A stretch of 64,000 nucleotides of DNA from Rhizobium leguminosarum bv. viciae USDA 2370 (GTDB taxonomy: Bacteria; Pseudomonadota; Alphaproteobacteria; Rhizobiales; Rhizobiaceae). Every line of letters begins with the position of its first letter. Position 1 is the first letter of the stretch. The stretch spans positions 62,001 through 126,000 of the forward strand of contig NZ_MRDL01000047.1 of the NCBI RefSeq assembly GCF_002008365.1, written 5' to 3'. Below the pieces are notes generated by a model. The model ran no database searches and was not told the origin of the DNA. It was given only the letters and a program-made list of their open reading frames with translations. The translations under genes and the position numbers were made by a program. Below, piece by piece: positions 16,082 to 24,396 of the stretch.

Positions 16082-16223
16082 TGCGTGACCCTCCTTTCTC
16101 AAAAGCTTGCAAGACCCAAATAACATTGCCCGCAAAAAGAGGCAAGAGAGCCGGACCTGCGCCGATTCTAGCCATAAACCGCGCATAGAGGATTCTTCGG
16201 GACCGACCGGGAGAATAAGACGC

Positions 16224-16721
16224 ATGCTCATTGCCCATTTGCCTGCAGGCTACCTTCTCGGGAGCGCCGCGCGGCAACGGTCCGCCGCACCCGGCATCAT
16301 GACCGTAGCCTTGATCGGAAGCGTATTGCCGGATTTCGATATGGTCTATTTCTTCCTGACCGGCGGCAAAGTCCACCATCACGACTATGTCTCCCACTGG
16401 CCGCTTTTTTGGCTCGGCTTCGCCGCCACGGCCCTGCCGGCGATCAGTCGACTGGCGCCGGACTGGCTTCCCACGGCCGCCGTCTTTTTCGCAGCCGTCG
16501 TGCTTCATATGGTTATGGATACCGTCGCTGCGCCGATGCTTTGGCTCGCGCCATTCGATTGGTCGAAATTCGAGCTGACGACGGTGCCGGCGACCTACAG
16601 CAATTGGATCGTGAGTTTCATGCTGCATTGAACCTTCGTTCTCGAACTCCTGATCTGCGTCACCGCGTTGATCGTCGCCGTCTGCCGGAATCGTCGCGTC
16701 GGAGGCCGGCAGCAGGCATGA
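16224..16721 (+). pseudogene. YdjM/DUF457-like inner-membrane protein with an in-frame stop
   Basis: The ATG at 16224 opens a 135-residue frame ending in TGA at 16629-16631: MLIAHLPAGYLLG, then GSVLPDFDMVYFF, HHDYVSHWP and MVMDTVAAP, the His/Asp-rich pattern of predicted membrane metal-dependent hydrolases. The same frame continues past the TGA for 29 codons to 16721 as TFVLELLICVTALIVAV plus a basic tail, which reads as the expected last membrane helix. A tryptophan (TGG) at the TGA position would restore a 165-residue protein. Either a nonsense mutation truncated the gene, or the shorter form is what is made. It lies between the two ABC-F genes on the opposite strand. Confidence 0.65.
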
Positions 16722-16728
16722 GCCGGAG

Positions 16729-18321
16729 TTATCCCGGGTGGCCGGCAGACAAATCCAGCCGCCGCGTTATCCCGATACTCCTGAGGAATGTCGCGTCGTG
16801 GCTGACGACGATGAGCGCGCCGTCGTAAGCGCGCAATCCGGCCTCGACGGCGGCAATCGAGTCGATGTCGAGATGGTTGGTCGGCTCATCGAGGATCAAC
16901 AGCGGCGGCGGCGCTGAGCCGAGCACACAGGCAAGGCCGGCGCGCAGCAATTGCCCGCCGCTGAGCGTCGATACGGTCTGCAGCGCCGCATCCGCCCTGA
17001 ACATGAAGCGGGCAAGGGCCGCCCGGCAGGTATTTTCATCGGAAAGCGGATTGATCCGGCGGAAATTGTCGCGGATCGAGACCGACGGATCGAGTAGGCT
17101 GACCGTCTGATCGAGCATCGAGAAGGCAGTCATGACGCCGATCGTGCCCGCCCAGGGTTTTAGGTCGCCGGTGATGAGCGCCAGCAAGGTCGTTTTGCCC
17201 GAGCCGTTGCGGCCGGTGACGGCGATACGCTCCGGTCCGGTCACATCGAAGGAGAGATCGCGGATGACGGGATCACCCGGCTGGTAGCCCGATGTCACGC
17301 CATCCATCCTCAGCACGATCTTGCTGGCGGGCAGCCCGGTCGGCGGCAAGGTGACCGACAAGGGCTGGAGGATCTCGATCTTCTCGCGCGCTGCCCTTGC
17401 CTCTTCCAGGGCCTGGGCGCGCCGGCGGTCGGCGAGGCGGGCATTGTCGCCGCCTGTCGTTTCGCTCCGCTCCTTCATGCCGCCGAGCATGATGCGCGGT
17501 ATGCCGCCCTTGGCGGCCATCTTCCGCCCGGTGCTGTCCCTCTGCGCCTGGCGCTCCACCGTTGCCTGCGCCTTCTTTGCCACCTCGGCCATGCGTTTTT
17601 CGGCTTCAGTGAGATTATGCTGTGCCGCCACGAGCTCGAGGGCCTTGCGCTCGCGATAATGGCTCCAGTTGCCGCCGAAGCGCGTGGCGCCGAGCGAGGT
17701 CAGTTCGACGATCGCGTCGACGCTTTCGAGCAGTTCGCGGTCATGGCTGACGATGATGGCGCCGGCCCGCCAGCCTGACATCAGCGCGATCACCGCCTCG
17801 CGGCCTTCGCGATCGAGATTGTTCGTGGGCTCGTCGAGCAGCAGGAAATCCGGTTCGGTAAAGATCAGCGCCGCCAGCCCGGCACGTGTGCGCTGCCCGC
17901 CGGAGAGTGCCGCAAGCGGGGTTTCCGGTGACGCGTCGAGCCCGGTCCGAGTGAGCGCTGCGGCAATGCGCGCCTCCAGCATCCAGTCCGCGGATGCCAG
18001 CTCGTCGGCCGTTGCCGCGCCGGCTTCGGCGCGGCGAAGAATAGCGAGCGCATCGGTGACGCCGAAGAGATCGGCAACCGTTTCGTCAGATGCTACCTGA
18101 ACGCTCTGCCGCAGCACGCCAAGGCTGCCGTTGACGGATACGGTGCCCGAATGCGGCTGGATTTCACCGGAGACGAGCTTCAGCAGCGTCGTCTTGCCGA
18201 CGCCGTTGCGCCCGACGAGACCGGTACGCTCGGCCCCGAAACTCAGGTCGAGATTGGAAAAAAGCGGCCGCCCGTCAGGCGCGGACCACGAAATTTGGGA
18301 GAGGGTGATGGATGCAGGCAT
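16729..18321 (-). CDS. ABC-F family ATPase, copy 2
   Basis: The 530-residue protein has two ABC domains: Walker A GRNGVGKT (37-44) and GRNGSGKT in the second half, two LSGGQ signatures, and LLLDEPTNNLD and LILDEPTNHLD Walker B boxes. A long charged linker carries KKAQATVERQAQRDSTGRK. It is a different subtype from the copy at 14321, as the linker and both domains diverge. The start at 18321 gives MPASITLSQISWSAPDG, normal for the family; the frame stays open to a GTG at 18387. An out-of-frame small ORF (ATG at 18391 or 18379) overlaps the start, but its ribosome-binding site is poor. Confidence 0.9.
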   Translation of the reverse strand: MPASITLSQISWSAPDGRPLFSNLDLSFGAERTGLVGRNGVGKTTLLKLVSGEIQPHSGTVSVNGSLGVLRQSVQVASDETVADLFGVTDALAILRRAEAGAATADELASADWMLEARIAAALTRTGLDASPETPLAALSGGQRTRAGLAALIFTEPDFLLLDEPTNNLDREGREAVIALMSGWRAGAIIVSHDRELLESVDAIVELTSLGATRFGGNWSHYRERKALELVAAQHNLTEAEKRMAEVAKKAQATVERQAQRDSTGRKMAAKGGIPRIMLGGMKERSETTGGDNARLADRRRAQALEEARAAREKIEILQPLSVTLPPTGLPASKIVLRMDGVTSGYQPGDPVIRDLSFDVTGPERIAVTGRNGSGKTTLLALITGDLKPWAGTIGVMTAFSMLDQTVSLLDPSVSIRDNFRRINPLSDENTCRAALARFMFRADAALQTVSTLSGGQLLRAGLACVLGSAPPPLLILDEPTNHLDIDSIAAVEAGLRAYDGALIVVSHDATFLRSIGITRRLDLSAGHPG

Positions 18322-18483
18322 GGATATGGATTTCCCGGTTGGCAAGGCGAACTGGCGTTGCGATCGGGTTAAAATCCATTGCGGCACACATCCTGTTGAA
18401 ATGGTCGATGGCAGGGAATTTAGGGAATAAAGGCTGAAGGTTCAAGGCAAAGCAGCCAATGGGGCGGCAGACACCAACCTTGC

Positions 18484-18648
18484 TCCCCCTTCTCCCCGGC
18501 GGGGAGAAGGTGGCCCGAAGGGTCGGATGAGGGGGCCGCACGGTACCCCGTTGCTGCCTTTCGCCGGCCGCTCAAGGCGTTCGTCGCTGACGCTTCTCAC
18601 ACCCCCTCATCTGCCTGCCGGCATCTTCTCCCCGCTGGGGAGAAGGGA
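18484..18648. repeat. CCTTCTCCCC/CCCTCATC palindromic repeats
   Basis: Two units lie in the 334-base gap between the ABC-F and DUF853 genes. One is CCCCTTCTCCCCGGCGGGGAGAAGG followed by CGGATGAGGGGG (18484-18538); the other is CCCCCTCATCTGCC with CTTCTCCCCGCTGGGGAGAAGG (18602-18648). Each contains a short GC-rich hairpin. No gene is seen in the rest of the gap. Confidence 0.7.
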
Positions 18649-18655
18649 CCCAGGC

Positions 18656-20221
18656 TTACCGCTTCAAGCTACCCAAGATCCCGCGCACCAGCGCCCGGCC
18701 GACTTGGGTCGCCACCGTGCGCGCCACGCTCTTCATTGCCGCTTCCACCACTGTTTCGCGCTGGTAGCCGGAAGTCCGGCCGCGCGATTGGCCGCGGCCC
18801 TGGTTGTCGTCGTCATTGCCGCCGCCGAAGCCCGGCAGGTTCCAGCCGGAGGTCGTGCCGCCCTGTTGCTGAGGCGCTTCTTCCTGGGCTCGCTTGGCGG
18901 CTTCGGCATCGGCCGCCTTCTTCGCCCGTGCGGCCAGCAGCTCGAAGGCGGATTCGCGGTCGATATCCGCGTCATAGATGCCGAGAACCGGGCTCCTGTC
19001 CATGATCTGCCGGCGCTCGTCATCCGTCACCGGGCCGACGCGGCCGGATGGCGGGCGGATCAGCGTGCGCTCGACGATCGAAGGCGCGCCTTTGGCCTCC
19101 AGCGTGGAGACCAGCGCCTCGCCGGTGCCGAGATTGGTGATGACGGTGGCGCAATCGAAGGCCGGATTCGCACGGAAGGTATCGGCCGCCGTCCTCACTG
19201 CCTTCTGCTCGCGTGGCGAATAGGCGCGCAGTGCATGCTGTGCGCGGTTGCCGAGCTGGGCGAGCACCGTTTCCGGCACGTCGAGCGGGTTCTGCGTCAC
19301 GAAATAAACACCGACACCCTTGGAGCGGATCAACCGCACCACCTGCTCGACGCGTTCGGTCAGCACCTTTGGCGCATCGTTGAAGAGCAGGTGCGCCTCG
19401 TCGAAGAAGAAGACGAGCTTCGGCTTGTCGGGGTCGCCCACCTCGGGCAGTTCCTCGAACAGCTCCGAGAGCAGCCAGAGCAGGAAAGTGGCGTAAAGCC
19501 GCGGGTTCATCATCAGCTTGTCGGCGGCCAGCACCGAGATCTGGCCGTAGCCATTATTGCTGGTGCGCATGATGTCGGTGATCTTCAGCGCCGGTTCGCC
19601 GAAGAAGTGCTCGGCGCCCTGCTGTTCGAGAACGAGCAGCGCCCGCTGGATCGAGCCGACCGAGGCCCTGGAGATCAGGCCGTACTGGTTGGAAAGTTGG
19701 CTGGCATTCTCGCCCATATAGTTCAAGAGCGAGCTGAAATCCTTGAGGTCGAGCAGCGGCAGCCCACCCTGGTCGGCGATCTTGAAGGCGATGTTGATGA
19801 CGCCTTCCTGCGGTTCGGAGGCGTCCATCAGGCGGGCGAGTAGCAGCGGTCCCATCTCGGCGATGGTGGTGCGCACCCGATGGCCCTTCTCGCCGAACAG
19901 ATCCCAGAAGATCACCGGAAACTGGTCGAATTCGTAATCGGCAAAGCCGATCTGCTCGGCGCGCTTCGTCAGGAAATCCCTGGGCTCGCCCTTGGCGGCG
20001 ATGCCGGAAAGGTCGCCCTTGATATCGGCCGCAAACACCGGAACGCCGGCGCGGGAGAAACCTTCGGCGAGCACCTGCAGCGTTACCGTTTTGCCGGTGC
20101 CGGTAGCGCCGGTGACGAGGCCGTGGCGATTGCCGAATTTCAGGTCGAGATATTCCGGCTTGTTGATGCTGTCATCGGGATTGCGGCTCGCGCCGATGAA
20201 AATCTTGCCTTCCTCGATCAT
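18656..20221 (-). CDS. HerA-like/DUF853 AAA ATPase
   Basis: The 521-residue protein has Walker A GATGTGKT (38-45), the DUF853 segments FAADIKGDLSGIA and PVIFWDLFGEKGHRVRTT, a Walker B-like LVFFFDEAHLLF (about 270), and FVTQNPLDVPETVLAQLGNR. The last 90 residues are charged, Gln/Gly-rich and probably disordered, ending in a helix. DUF853 proteins are HerA/FtsK-type ATPases related to DNA-processing helicases; the role in rhizobia is unknown. It is a single gene, with repeats on its 3' side and a palindromic site and small gene on its 5' side. Confidence 0.88.
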   Translation of the reverse strand: MIEEGKIFIGASRNPDDSINKPEYLDLKFGNRHGLVTGATGTGKTVTLQVLAEGFSRAGVPVFAADIKGDLSGIAAKGEPRDFLTKRAEQIGFADYEFDQFPVIFWDLFGEKGHRVRTTIAEMGPLLLARLMDASEPQEGVINIAFKIADQGGLPLLDLKDFSSLLNYMGENASQLSNQYGLISRASVGSIQRALLVLEQQGAEHFFGEPALKITDIMRTSNNGYGQISVLAADKLMMNPRLYATFLLWLLSELFEELPEVGDPDKPKLVFFFDEAHLLFNDAPKVLTERVEQVVRLIRSKGVGVYFVTQNPLDVPETVLAQLGNRAQHALRAYSPREQKAVRTAADTFRANPAFDCATVITNLGTGEALVSTLEAKGAPSIVERTLIRPPSGRVGPVTDDERRQIMDRSPVLGIYDADIDRESAFELLAARAKKAADAEAAKRAQEEAPQQQGGTTSGWNLPGFGGGNDDDNQGRGQSRGRTSGYQRETVVEAAMKSVARTVATQVGRALVRGILGSLKR

Positions 20222-20409
20222 TCGGAATGCTCCCTTGGGGCTCTGCCGCCATTTATGAGAAGGCTTGCTTCAGCTACCTTCATCGAACCATCGTTTCCCT
20301 GTTATAAGCAGGCAGGCGCATGCGGACAACTGTTTGCATTGAAAGCAAAACCGGACAAAGCGCCGCCCGGGGAGGGCCGGCTTGAGTTGCTGTGGAATTT
20401 CGAATAACG

Positions 20410-20425
20410 TTGACGTTAACGTCAA
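20410..20425. promoter_or_regulatory. Perfect 16-base palindrome before a small gene
   Basis: TTGACGTTAACGTCAA is a perfect palindrome ending 17 bases upstream of the ATG at 20443, so a bound protein would block transcription or translation initiation. No regulator gene is adjacent. The form resembles operators of MerR-type metabolic regulators in proteobacteria, but the binding protein is unknown. Confidence 0.5.
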
Positions 20426-20442
20426 AAAACAGGAGGCTGACG

Positions 20443-20835
20443 ATGAATGAAATTGTGACCCAGATCGCCGATCGTGTGGGTATTGCGCCTGATTTGGCCG
20501 AAAAGGCGCTCGGCATGATGCTCGGCTTCCTCCAGCGCGAGGCCGCCGATGGCCCGGTTGCCAAGATGATCGAAGCGATCCCCGGTGGCGCCGATCTCGT
20601 CGCCCAGTTCAACGGCGCAGGTGCCGGCGGCGGCGGTCTGCTCGGCGGGCTGATGAGCTCGCTCGGCGGCGGCGGCATCATGGGGCTCGGCCAGCAACTG
20701 ATGGGCGAAGGCCTCGGCATGGGCGAAATCACCTCGCTTGCCAAGGAAACCATCGCGATCGCCAAGCAATATGCTGGCGAGGAAGTCGTCGACGAGGTCG
20801 TCGCTTCCGTCCCGGGCCTCAGCCAGTTCGTCTGA
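20443..20835 (+). CDS. Small glycine-rich conserved protein
   Basis: The 130-residue protein has an N-terminal helical part (VTQIADRVGIAPDLAEKALGMML), a central Gly-rich low-complexity stretch (GAGAGGGGLLGGL, GGGGIMGLGQQLM) and a C-terminal helix (EEVVDEVVASVPGLSQFV). The overall shape recalls DUF2267/DUF937-type helical proteins; I cannot name the family firmly. AGGAGG lies 8 bases before the ATG. No signal peptide is seen. The perfect palindrome just upstream suggests specific regulation. Confidence 0.65.
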   Translation: MNEIVTQIADRVGIAPDLAEKALGMMLGFLQREAADGPVAKMIEAIPGGADLVAQFNGAGAGGGGLLGGLMSSLGGGGIMGLGQQLMGEGLGMGEITSLAKETIAIAKQYAGEEVVDEVVASVPGLSQFV

Positions 20836-21006
20836 GATGTTTGATCGGCAGGAGCCTCGCGTCGTTGCGGGGCACCTCATATTTGCAGTGAAATCGCCGA
20901 GGCAAAGGTCCGTTCCATTTGAAGAAATGGCCGGTCAGCAGCACGGCGAGCTGAGCCGAAGATGCCTGCAACCTACCGTTCACGCGGAGGAGGCTCGCCT
21001 GTCGGC

Positions 21007-21321
21007 TCACCCGTGTCGTTCTTCCAGAACCTCGTCAGTGATATCACGCCCACGCGCAAACACGCCCAATATGTTGACGTCACCGCCACTGACCGAGAAC
21101 GCCACGCTGACGCTGCGCCGGTAGCCGATAACACGAAGGCCTAGAATTCGGCTTTCCCGCACCGTTCCCCGTTCCGGGAACGTCTCCAGGGCCTCAATGA
21201 AGGTCATCACGGCGTGGACGAAGTCGCCGGCGATGCCCGTTCCCGCCTCAACAGCGATATCGGCATAGAGCTTGTCGAGTTCGGCTTCCGCCTTCGGATG
21301 GTAGACAATGCGGTAGGCCAT
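21007..21321 (-). CDS. ParE/RelE-family toxin
   Basis: The 104-residue protein begins MAYRIVYHPKAEAELDKLYADIA, with ERGTVRESRILGLRVIGYRRSVSVAFSV in the second half, typical of ParE-like toxins of the RelE superfamily. Members inhibit gyrase (ParE) or cleave mRNA (RelE); the sequence favours ParE. It starts 3 bases after the antitoxin stop, so the two are translationally coupled. The toxin looks intact. Confidence 0.85.
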   Translation of the reverse strand: MAYRIVYHPKAEAELDKLYADIAVEAGTGIAGDFVHAVMTFIEALETFPERGTVRESRILGLRVIGYRRSVSVAFSVSGGDVNILGVFARGRDITDEVLEERHG

Positions 21322-21324
21322 GCC

Positions 21325-21591
21325 CTACTTGGCTTTCGCCGCGTCATTCCGCCGCTTGGTTTCAAAGCGGGCGCGCACTGTCTCGGCCGGGATGCCGATG
21401 CCCGGCTTGTTCACCAGCTCGTCGTAGCGCGCCGGAATCTCCTCATTGAGCCAGCGCTCGCGAGCCACCTCATGATCCTCCAGCAGCCGCAGGCCTGCGC
21501 GGACAACCTCGCTGGCGTTGTTGTAGCGGCCGGACTCCAGCTGCTTCCGCACAAATTCTTCATAGTGGTTCCCGAGCGCGACGTTGGGCAT
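21325..21591 (-). CDS. ParD-family antitoxin
   Basis: The 88-residue protein reads MPNVALGNHYEEFVRKQLESG then NNASEVVRAGLRLLEDHE, the ribbon-helix-helix domain of ParD/CC2985-type antitoxins. The C-terminal half would bind and neutralise the toxin encoded directly downstream. The ATG at 21591 has AAAGGAAAACC upstream; a longer frame to 21651 is not needed. The RHH domain normally autoregulates the operon. The pair is probably chromosomal and self-contained. Confidence 0.85.
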   Translation of the reverse strand: MPNVALGNHYEEFVRKQLESGRYNNASEVVRAGLRLLEDHEVARERWLNEEIPARYDELVNKPGIGIPAETVRARFETKRRNDAAKAK

Positions 21592-21782
21592 GGTTTTCCT
21601 TTCGTTGTCGTCAATATGGAGTTGTGACATGCATATGGCAATAGATGTCAATCCTTGACCTCAGACGGGGCGCGGGTACGATCCTCCGATCGTCTGGTGA
21701 TCTGCCGCGGTGGCCTGATCGCCTTGCCTTGCAGCCTCTGCCCGCTAATTAACGGCTACCCCATTGGATGGAAGGAGAGCAG

Positions 21783-22238
21783 ATGACCGTCTGGCGTCCA
21801 TCGCAGCAGATCAGGGTGAAGGTGATCGGCCTCGCCTGGCGGAAAGACCAACTGCTCGCCGCCGAAGTGGAGGATGACAGGGGTCGCATCAAGGGGGTTC
21901 GCCCGCTTGGCGGCGCCATTGAATTCGGCGAGAGCCGCGAAGAAGCCTTGCAGCGCGAATTCAGGGAGGAACTCGAGACTGATATTCGCATCGTCGGTCC
22001 CTGGCATCTGCTTGAAAACATCTACGAGCATCACGGCGCGACCGGTCACGAATACATCTTTGCTGCCGATATCGAGCTGGCCGATGCATCGCTCTGTGAG
22101 CGCGATGAAATCCACTATTCCGAACTCGACGAGACGGCGGCGACGGCGCGCTGGTTCGGCCGCGACAGGCTGCGCGACGCCGGCATCGATCTCTATCCGA
22201 CAGGTCTCGACAAACTCCTGTCGCGCTGGCGCGATTGA
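21783..22238 (+). CDS. NUDIX hydrolase
   Basis: The 151-residue protein carries the NUDIX box GGAIEFGESREEALQREF followed by REELE (about 43-65), with all the expected Gly, Glu and Arg residues. NUDIX enzymes hydrolyse nucleoside diphosphates linked to another group; the substrate is not predictable. The start at 21783 has GGAGAGC at a good distance, whereas an upstream ATG at 21768 overlaps that site. It is a stand-alone gene between the toxin-antitoxin pair and a small secreted protein. Confidence 0.88.
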   Translation: MTVWRPSQQIRVKVIGLAWRKDQLLAAEVEDDRGRIKGVRPLGGAIEFGESREEALQREFREELETDIRIVGPWHLLENIYEHHGATGHEYIFAADIELADASLCERDEIHYSELDETAATARWFGRDRLRDAGIDLYPTGLDKLLSRWRD

Positions 22239-22339
22239 GCCTGATATCCCCCGCTTTGAGGTGGCTTCGGCCGATCGCCAAACTTTGATCGTCTGCGGCC
22301 CGCTCCCGGGGGAACAATGAGCTGGCATCGCCTGTTGCT

Positions 22340-22397
22340 AGAGCAATTCCAGCAAAAGTGTGCAGCGGTTTTGCGTCCGGAATTGCGTGAAACAAAA
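22340..22397 (+). repeat. Dispersed palindromic repeat, AATTCC-arm version
   Basis: The element reads AGAGCAATTCC, then the core AGCAAAAGTGTGCAGCGG, then TTTTGCGTCCGGAATTGCG. Arms AATTCC and GGAATT pair. It lies just upstream of the small secreted-protein gene. Confidence 0.75.
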
Positions 22398-22427
22398 ACG
22401 ATCGCTGAAACCAGAAGGAATAGCATC

Positions 22428-22751
22428 ATGCGCAGGTTTATTGCAGCAACTTCGATCGCTCTCCTCAGCCTCTCCGCCCCGGTTCTTGCCCAGTCGAACA
22501 TGGGCATGGATGCCAGCGGCCGGATCGACGGCACGCCGCCGCTCGGCACCGCGCCGGGAGTTGAAACGCAAAGCGGGCTGATAATCCCGCTCGACTCGAT
22601 CGAAACCGGCAGCATCGACAACGAGCCTCTAAGCGGTCCGGTCGACTGGGCGCGCTGCCCGCCGCGCAAGGCACGCGGGGCGCTTGCCACCGAAGGCGGC
22701 AAGAGCGGCGCCTCGGTCAGCGCCGCATGCCGTGATAACGGAAACCAGTAA
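22428..22751 (+). CDS. Small exported hypothetical protein
   Basis: The 107-residue protein has a clear Sec signal peptide (MRRFIAATSIALLSLSAPVLA, cleavage after about residue 22). The mature part is low in secondary structure, with GTPPLGTAPGVET and two cysteines (ARCPP and SAACRD) that could form a disulfide. AGAAGGAAT precedes the ATG. I do not recognise the family. It is convergent with zwf, 15 bases apart at the stops. Confidence 0.65.
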   Translation: MRRFIAATSIALLSLSAPVLAQSNMGMDASGRIDGTPPLGTAPGVETQSGLIIPLDSIETGSIDNEPLSGPVDWARCPPRKARGALATEGGKSGASVSAACRDNGNQ

Positions 22752-22766
22752 CACCAGGGGAGGGCG

Positions 22767-24284
22767 CTATTTGCCGTCCTTCTTGTCGTGATGCAGGATG
22801 ACGCCGAGTTCATGCCACTGCCGCCTGTCGCGCTGGATCAGTTCGTCGGCTGAGGCCGGTCCCATGCTGCCCGGCGCGTAAGCGTCAGGCACGCTCCGAT
22901 CCCCAGCCCAGATATCGAGGAAGGGCTGCACCGCCGCCCAGCCGGCCTCGATGCCGTCGGCGCGCTGGAACAGCGTCTGGTCGCCGATAAAGAGATCGTA
23001 GAGCAGCGATTCATAGCCGGTCGTCTTGGCGATATCGAATTTGTCGGCATAGCGGAAATCGAGCGAGACCGGCACGGTATCGACGGAAAGCCCAGGCGAC
23101 TTGATCGAGATTTCCATGCTCATGCCCTCGTCCGGCTGTACCTGGATCACAAGCCGGTTCGGCGGCAGGCGGCTCTTGACATCGGTCTCGCGAAACTGTG
23201 CGAAGGGCACCGGCTGGAAGGTGATGACGATCTCGGTGTCGCGCGCCGTCAGCGCCTTGCCAGTTCTGAGATAGAAGGGCACGCCGGCCCAGCGCCAGGT
23301 ATCGGCATAGAGCTTCAGCGCCACGAAAGTCTCAGTCCGGCTGTCGGGCGAAACGTCCTTGGTGTCGCGATAGGCGGGAAGCTGAGCCCCATTGAGCGGG
23401 CCTGCGCCATAGGCGCCGCGCACGCCGTGCGTCTTGGCCTCATCAGGCGTATAGATGCGCAGCGCCTTCAGCACCTTGCTCTTCTCGTTGCGGATTGCCT
23501 CGGCATCGAAGCTGTTCGGCGGCTCCATGGCGATCATCGCCAGCAGCTGGAAAAGATGGTTCGGCACCATGTCGCGCAGCGCACCTGTCGCATCGTAGAA
23601 TTTGCCGCGGCTGCCGACATCGACGATCTCGGCGGCGGTGATCTGCACATGGTCGATGTAGCGGCTGTTCCACAACGACTCGATCATCATGTTGGCGAAA
23701 CGCGCCGTCATCAGGTTCTGCACCGTCTCCTTGCCGAGGAAATGGTCGAGCCGGTAGACTTGGCTTTCCCCGACCTGCGCGAGAATCTGCGCATTGAGCG
23801 CCTGCGCCGAGGCGAGATCGGTGCCGAACGGTTTTTCGATCGCGACACGGCGGAAGACGCCATCGCTTTCATCGGTCAGCCCATGGGCGGCGAGCTTCTC
23901 GACGATCGTCCCGAAGAAGGATGGCGGCACCGCGAGATAGAAGGCGGCATTGGCATTCGGCCCCAGCCGCTTGCCGATCTCGATGAAAATATCGTCCTTG
24001 GTGAAATCGCCTGACGTATAGGAAATACGCCGGCGCAGGCTTTCCCAGGCTTCGTCCTTTACCGTCGGCTCTTCGCCGCTCAGATGGTTGAGGAACTGGT
24101 CGAGCCGCCCGCGCAGGAATTCATCGTCACCCGGCTCGATGCCGATGCCGAGAATGTGGAGATCGTCGCCGACGAGGCGGCTGCGCGTTAGATTGATGAT
24201 CGCCGGCACCAGTAGGCGGCGCGTCAGGTCTCCCGTGGCGCCGAAGATGACGAGGGTGACCGGCGGGGTTGGGGCAGCGTCCAT
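22767..24284 (-). CDS. zwf: Glucose-6-phosphate 1-dehydrogenase
   Basis: The 505-residue protein has the NADP-binding GATGDLT (15-21), the active-site signature RLDHFLGKE (178-186) and FRYADKF near the C terminus. It oxidises glucose-6-phosphate to 6-phosphogluconolactone, feeding the Entner-Doudoroff and pentose phosphate routes and supplying NADPH. Rhizobial zwf is usually followed by pgl and edd; here neither is adjacent, so this is probably a separate or second copy. ATG at 24284 is preceded by AAGGAGATGACAC on the minus strand. Confidence 0.93.
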   Translation of the reverse strand: MDAAPTPPVTLVIFGATGDLTRRLLVPAIINLTRSRLVGDDLHILGIGIEPGDDEFLRGRLDQFLNHLSGEEPTVKDEAWESLRRRISYTSGDFTKDDIFIEIGKRLGPNANAAFYLAVPPSFFGTIVEKLAAHGLTDESDGVFRRVAIEKPFGTDLASAQALNAQILAQVGESQVYRLDHFLGKETVQNLMTARFANMMIESLWNSRYIDHVQITAAEIVDVGSRGKFYDATGALRDMVPNHLFQLLAMIAMEPPNSFDAEAIRNEKSKVLKALRIYTPDEAKTHGVRGAYGAGPLNGAQLPAYRDTKDVSPDSRTETFVALKLYADTWRWAGVPFYLRTGKALTARDTEIVITFQPVPFAQFRETDVKSRLPPNRLVIQVQPDEGMSMEISIKSPGLSVDTVPVSLDFRYADKFDIAKTTGYESLLYDLFIGDQTLFQRADGIEAGWAAVQPFLDIWAGDRSVPDAYAPGSMGPASADELIQRDRRQWHELGVILHHDKKDGK

Positions 24285-24396
24285 GTGTCATCTCCTTGCA
24301 ATTTGCGGCCGACTATAATGCGTGCCGGTTTCGCCGCAACATAGGCGGCGAGGGGTAACAGGCATTTGACAGCATCTGACGTGCGCCCGAGGTCGG

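Noticed and set aside
18275..18391. Leader ORF for the second ABC-F gene
   Set aside because: The short frame overlaps the ABC-F start, but its ribosome-binding site is poor and I found no competing hairpins like those at the first gene.
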